Of a stretch of 64,000 nucleotides of DNA, positions 61,804 to 64,000 are shown in pieces; positions within the stretch are counted from its first letter, which is position 1; each line of letters opens with the position of its first letter. The notes under the pieces were generated by a model that did not search any database, was not told the origin of the DNA, and was given only the letters and a program-made list of their open reading frames with translations. The translations under genes and the position numbers were made by a program. The DNA comes from an uncultured Saprospiraceae bacterium (GTDB lineage: Bacteria > Bacteroidota > Bacteroidia > Chitinophagales > Saprospiraceae): NCBI GenBank assembly GCA_937959115.1, contig CALGAW010000049.1, forward strand, positions 37,593-101,592, read 5' to 3'.

Positions 61804-63378
61804 TTGAAAAAGCTCCTCCTCTTATTGCTAATCCCCCAAATGATGTGGGGCCAAACCCAATTGAACATGCTCTACAATTGGGATGATCCAACTATGCCAA
61901 GTAGTGTTTATAATTCGTTTAATGAGATTTGGGGAATTGTGGCAAACGACCATGAATTTGCCGTACTTGGCTCCACAGCTGGCACTCATTTTTTTGACTT
62001 GACGGACATGAGTAATCCACAGGAATTGCAAAATGCTTTTGTCACTCCAGGAAATTCCAGTGCATCAGTGATCCATCGAGATTATCATGATTATCAATGT
62101 TATCTATATGCAATTTGTCAACAAGGAAATACACTACAGATCATAGACTATTCCAACCTGCCCAATTCTACTGCTGTAGTTCATGACGACAATACGGTGC
62201 TTCAGAGTGCGCACAATATTTTTATTGATACAGCAAATGCAGTACTTTATGCAATTAGAGCAAACAATGCTACGATTTCAACAAAGAACTTAATGGTATT
62301 TTCATTAGCGGACCCGATTAACCCTGCTTTTATTGGTTGGTACAATTCGATTCAAGGCCAAACCATTGGTAGTGCGCATGATATTTATGTCAGAGACGGG
62401 ATTGCCTACATCAACAGCGGTTATAATGGATTTGTCATGGCCGATTTTAACGACCCTTCAAGCCCTGTTTTGTTAGGTTCGCTTACCTCTTATCCTCAAC
62501 AAGGCTACAACCACTCAGGCTGGCTCTCAGAGGACGGTAGTCACTATTTCTTGGCAGAAGAAACACACAACCGTGATTTAAAAGTAATAGATGTCTCAGA
62601 TCCTACGGACATGGAGGTTGTTGGCTTCTTTAATGCAGGGAGCAGCTCTGGTACATCCATCCCTCATAATTTGTTGATCCGGGGCGATTTTGCTTATGTT
62701 TCTTACTACTATGATGGTTTAAGAGTATATGACATTTCAATACCTTCTACCCCTGTTCAAGTTGCCTATTATGATACGTATCCAGGGGCTGATGCTGCTA
62801 GTTTCCGTGGTGCTTGGGGCACCTTTCCATTTTTGCCTTCAGGCAATATCATTGTTTCAGACATGCAAACTGGACTTTACGTGTTTTCTGGGATTGATAG
62901 TACGATTACGGCTACTTATCCACCACTCGGCAGTCCTGAGAATTGCCTATCTGTTCCAGCTGATCTGGCTCCAGTATTAACCGTTACCCCTTCAAGCATT
63001 CAGGGGATTTCTGCTATGAATGTTGTTGTGAAGGTAGCAGAAGTGGCGATCCAGAATACTGATGGCTCAGCGATTACAATTCGAATTCCTAAGGATCCAA
63101 GATTCACGTTTACTTGGGACCCAACGTTGATTAATGTTGGGTTTGATGTTGTTCAAAATAACCAATGGACGTACTCCTCCAATGTTATCTTCCATGAGTT
63201 TAAAACCGATCATGTGTTGACTGGCGGCTCTACTATATCCTTTGGTTATGTGGCATCTTACGACCCTCAAAACACGAGTGGTCAATCTACTTTGACAGTA
63301 GGTATTGTCTTGAGTTCCGGAGGAGAAATAGAATATAACAACAATAGTGATGCTGAACAAATCACCTACTTTAACTAA
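61804..63378 (+). CDS. Exported LVIVD-repeat (choice-of-anchor B type) protein, TTG start
   Basis: The frame begins at TTG (61804) and reads as a signal peptide (MKKLLLLLLIPQMMWG if TTG is Met); no ATG or GTG precedes it in frame. Repeats of the LVIVD type, each near YVSYYYDGLRVYDIS or FFDLTDMSNPQEL, fill residues 25-365 and form a beta-propeller. TYPPLGSPENCLS opens a C-terminal region with an Ig-like fold (about 385-520). The expected T9SS sorting domain is missing; the protein ends after QITYFN, so a different anchor or soluble state is likely. It precedes the DUF6702 gene by 7 nt. Confidence 0.85.
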   Translation: MKKLLLLLLIPQMMWGQTQLNMLYNWDDPTMPSSVYNSFNEIWGIVANDHEFAVLGSTAGTHFFDLTDMSNPQELQNAFVTPGNSSASVIHRDYHDYQCYLYAICQQGNTLQIIDYSNLPNSTAVVHDDNTVLQSAHNIFIDTANAVLYAIRANNATISTKNLMVFSLADPINPAFIGWYNSIQGQTIGSAHDIYVRDGIAYINSGYNGFVMADFNDPSSPVLLGSLTSYPQQGYNHSGWLSEDGSHYFLAEETHNRDLKVIDVSDPTDMEVVGFFNAGSSSGTSIPHNLLIRGDFAYVSYYYDGLRVYDISIPSTPVQVAYYDTYPGADAASFRGAWGTFPFLPSGNIIVSDMQTGLYVFSGIDSTITATYPPLGSPENCLSVPADLAPVLTVTPSSIQGISAMNVVVKVAEVAIQNTDGSAITIRIPKDPRFTFTWDPTLINVGFDVVQNNQWTYSSNVIFHEFKTDHVLTGGSTISFGYVASYDPQNTSGQSTLTVGIVLSSGGEIEYNNNSDAEQITYFN

Positions 63379-63385
63379 TCGCTAA

Positions 63386-63850
63386 ATGAGTATCTCGTTA
63401 TTCGCATATTGGATGTTTTTATTACTAGGACTGGGGATTGAAGACCATGATGTCCCCGTAGCAAATTATCAGTTCACAGTTGAAGAGGAATTGATTGTAA
63501 TGGAATTGCAATTTGATAAAGAAGACTTCGAAACAGCTATTCAGCTCAACTACAAGCAACAAGTATCAAAAGAAAATACAATTAAATATTTCACCTTCAA
63601 CACCACCTTTATCATCAATGGCAGCGAAACCGAAAGCACCATCTGTGGTTTCAGAACCGACGCCGAACACTATTATCTGGATGCTGAGTTATCTGTTGAT
63701 GTTCCTATTAAAGAACTAAAAGTGTTTAGCACCTCCCTTGTCAAGGAAATTGAAAATCACTCTACTATTCTGTTTATTCACGAAGAGGGCAAGGAAATGC
63801 GTGGGTTCCGATTGCATAAAAACAGAATACATACGACGGTTGAATTTTAG
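63386..63850 (+). CDS. DUF6702-like exported protein
   Basis: 154 residues. The N-terminal hydrophobic stretch (SISLFAYWMFLLLGLGI) could be a signal peptide. The rest follows the DUF6702 layout: HDVPVANYQFTVEEELIVME, then FDKEDFETAI, a NG-containing middle (FIINGSETESTICGFRTD), and a late ENHSTILFIHEEGKEMRGF. Function unknown for the family. It lies 7 nt after the LVIVD protein gene and is likely co-transcribed. Confidence 0.75.
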   Translation: MSISLFAYWMFLLLGLGIEDHDVPVANYQFTVEEELIVMELQFDKEDFETAIQLNYKQQVSKENTIKYFTFNTTFIINGSETESTICGFRTDAEHYYLDAELSVDVPIKELKVFSTSLVKEIENHSTILFIHEEGKEMRGFRLHKNRIHTTVEF

Positions 63851-63906
63851 GATTCATTAAACCCGCATTATGCATTGGGAATTAGCTTTTGGCTTCAAAA
63901 TACAAT

Positions 63907-63992
63907 AAAATCAAGTGCTCCACGTCTATTTTTCATTGAAAGCGTAGTAACCCCTACGGTGAAATTAAAAATAGGCGGACGTGCTTGATTTT
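63907..63992. repeat. Long imperfect inverted repeat at the window end
   Basis: Four paired blocks: AAAATCAAG (63907-63915) with CTTGATTTT (63984-63992); CACGT (63921-63925) with ACGTG (63979-63983); CTATTTTT (63926-63933) with AAAAATAG (63967-63974); CGTAG (63943-63947) with CTACG (63954-63958). Single-sided bulges separate some blocks. It follows the DUF6702 gene; it could be a terminator-like structure or a REP/MITE-like element. Confidence 0.6.
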
Positions 63993-64000
63993 GAAGTAGT

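Noticed and set aside
61804..63378. T9SS C-terminal sorting domain on the LVIVD protein
   Set aside because: The C-terminus lacks the usual G-Y-x-Y / Lys-rich final strand pattern; the chain ends in an Ig-like region.
1..64000. CRISPR arrays, insertion sequences, prophage, rRNA or tRNA genes
   Set aside because: No regularly spaced repeats, transposase or integrase frame, or GGTTCGAATCC-type T-loops in cloverleaf context were seen on either strand.

Overview
The window is chromosomal DNA of a member of the Bacteroidota, probably a free-living Saprospira-, Cytophaga- or Flavobacteria-like organism. Evidence: a fused lpxC-fabZ gene inside an lpxD-lpxC/fabZ-lpxA-ABC operon; a coaX-outer membrane protein-TPR operon; many lipoproteins with signal peptidase II boxes; families typical of the phylum (DUF6157, DUF6702, DUF2490, DUF1573); recurrent TAnnTTTG boxes, the -7 element of Bacteroidota promoters, upstream of starts; and AT-rich spacers with few Shine-Dalgarno sequences. 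I see no rRNA, tRNA, CRISPR array, insertion sequence or prophage.

Layout. 1-12.8 kb holds housekeeping and envelope genes: the 5' end of tesB, malate:quinone oxidoreductase, a Zn/Cd efflux CDF protein, polyprenyl diphosphate synthase, a thioredoxin-fold protein, a VanY-type peptidase, pyruvate dehydrogenase E1 beta, a voltage-gated K+ channel with a zinc ribbon, GDP-fucose synthase and small lipoproteins. 13-18.5 kb carries a minus-strand polysaccharide set (flippase, Wzz-like and Wzy/ligase-like proteins), then a ParA ATPase with a small ribbon-helix-helix partner and a 600-bp repeat-bearing non-coding region. 19-32 kb holds radA, an M28 peptidase, DUF6157, the coaX operon, a DUF1573 lipoprotein and the lipid A operon.

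32-44 kb is a second surface-glycan region: a GT-B-like protein, a fused CMP-nonulosonate synthetase/HAD phosphatase, a short NeuB-type synthase, an O-acyltransferase and a flippase, followed by GNAT and PlsC-like acyltransferases, a cytochrome P450, metK and an FkbM methyltransferase. The NeuB/NeuA-phosphatase pair covers condensation, dephosphorylation and CMP activation of a nonulosonic acid. No NeuC epimerase is present, so a Kdn-like product is a reasonable hypothesis.

45-50 kb is a signalling block: an exported MORN-caspase protein, then a FIST sensor almost fused to a hybrid histidine kinase. 50-64 kb has acpP-fabF, a PhoX-like phosphatase next to a Kunitz-type inhibitor lipoprotein, DUF2490, a class C beta-lactamase-like hydrolase, cinA, a 2-oxo acid dehydrogenase E2, a TPR/PD40/OmpA protein, an LVIVD-repeat protein and a DUF6702 protein.

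The most unusual items are the ParA/ribbon-helix-helix pair, whose small partner repeats a ParB-like GLDALF motif three times next to a candidate centromere; the two-gene nonulosonate pathway; and the Kunitz lipoprotein. Three hairpin-plus-T-run terminators have no gene in front of them and may mark small RNAs.
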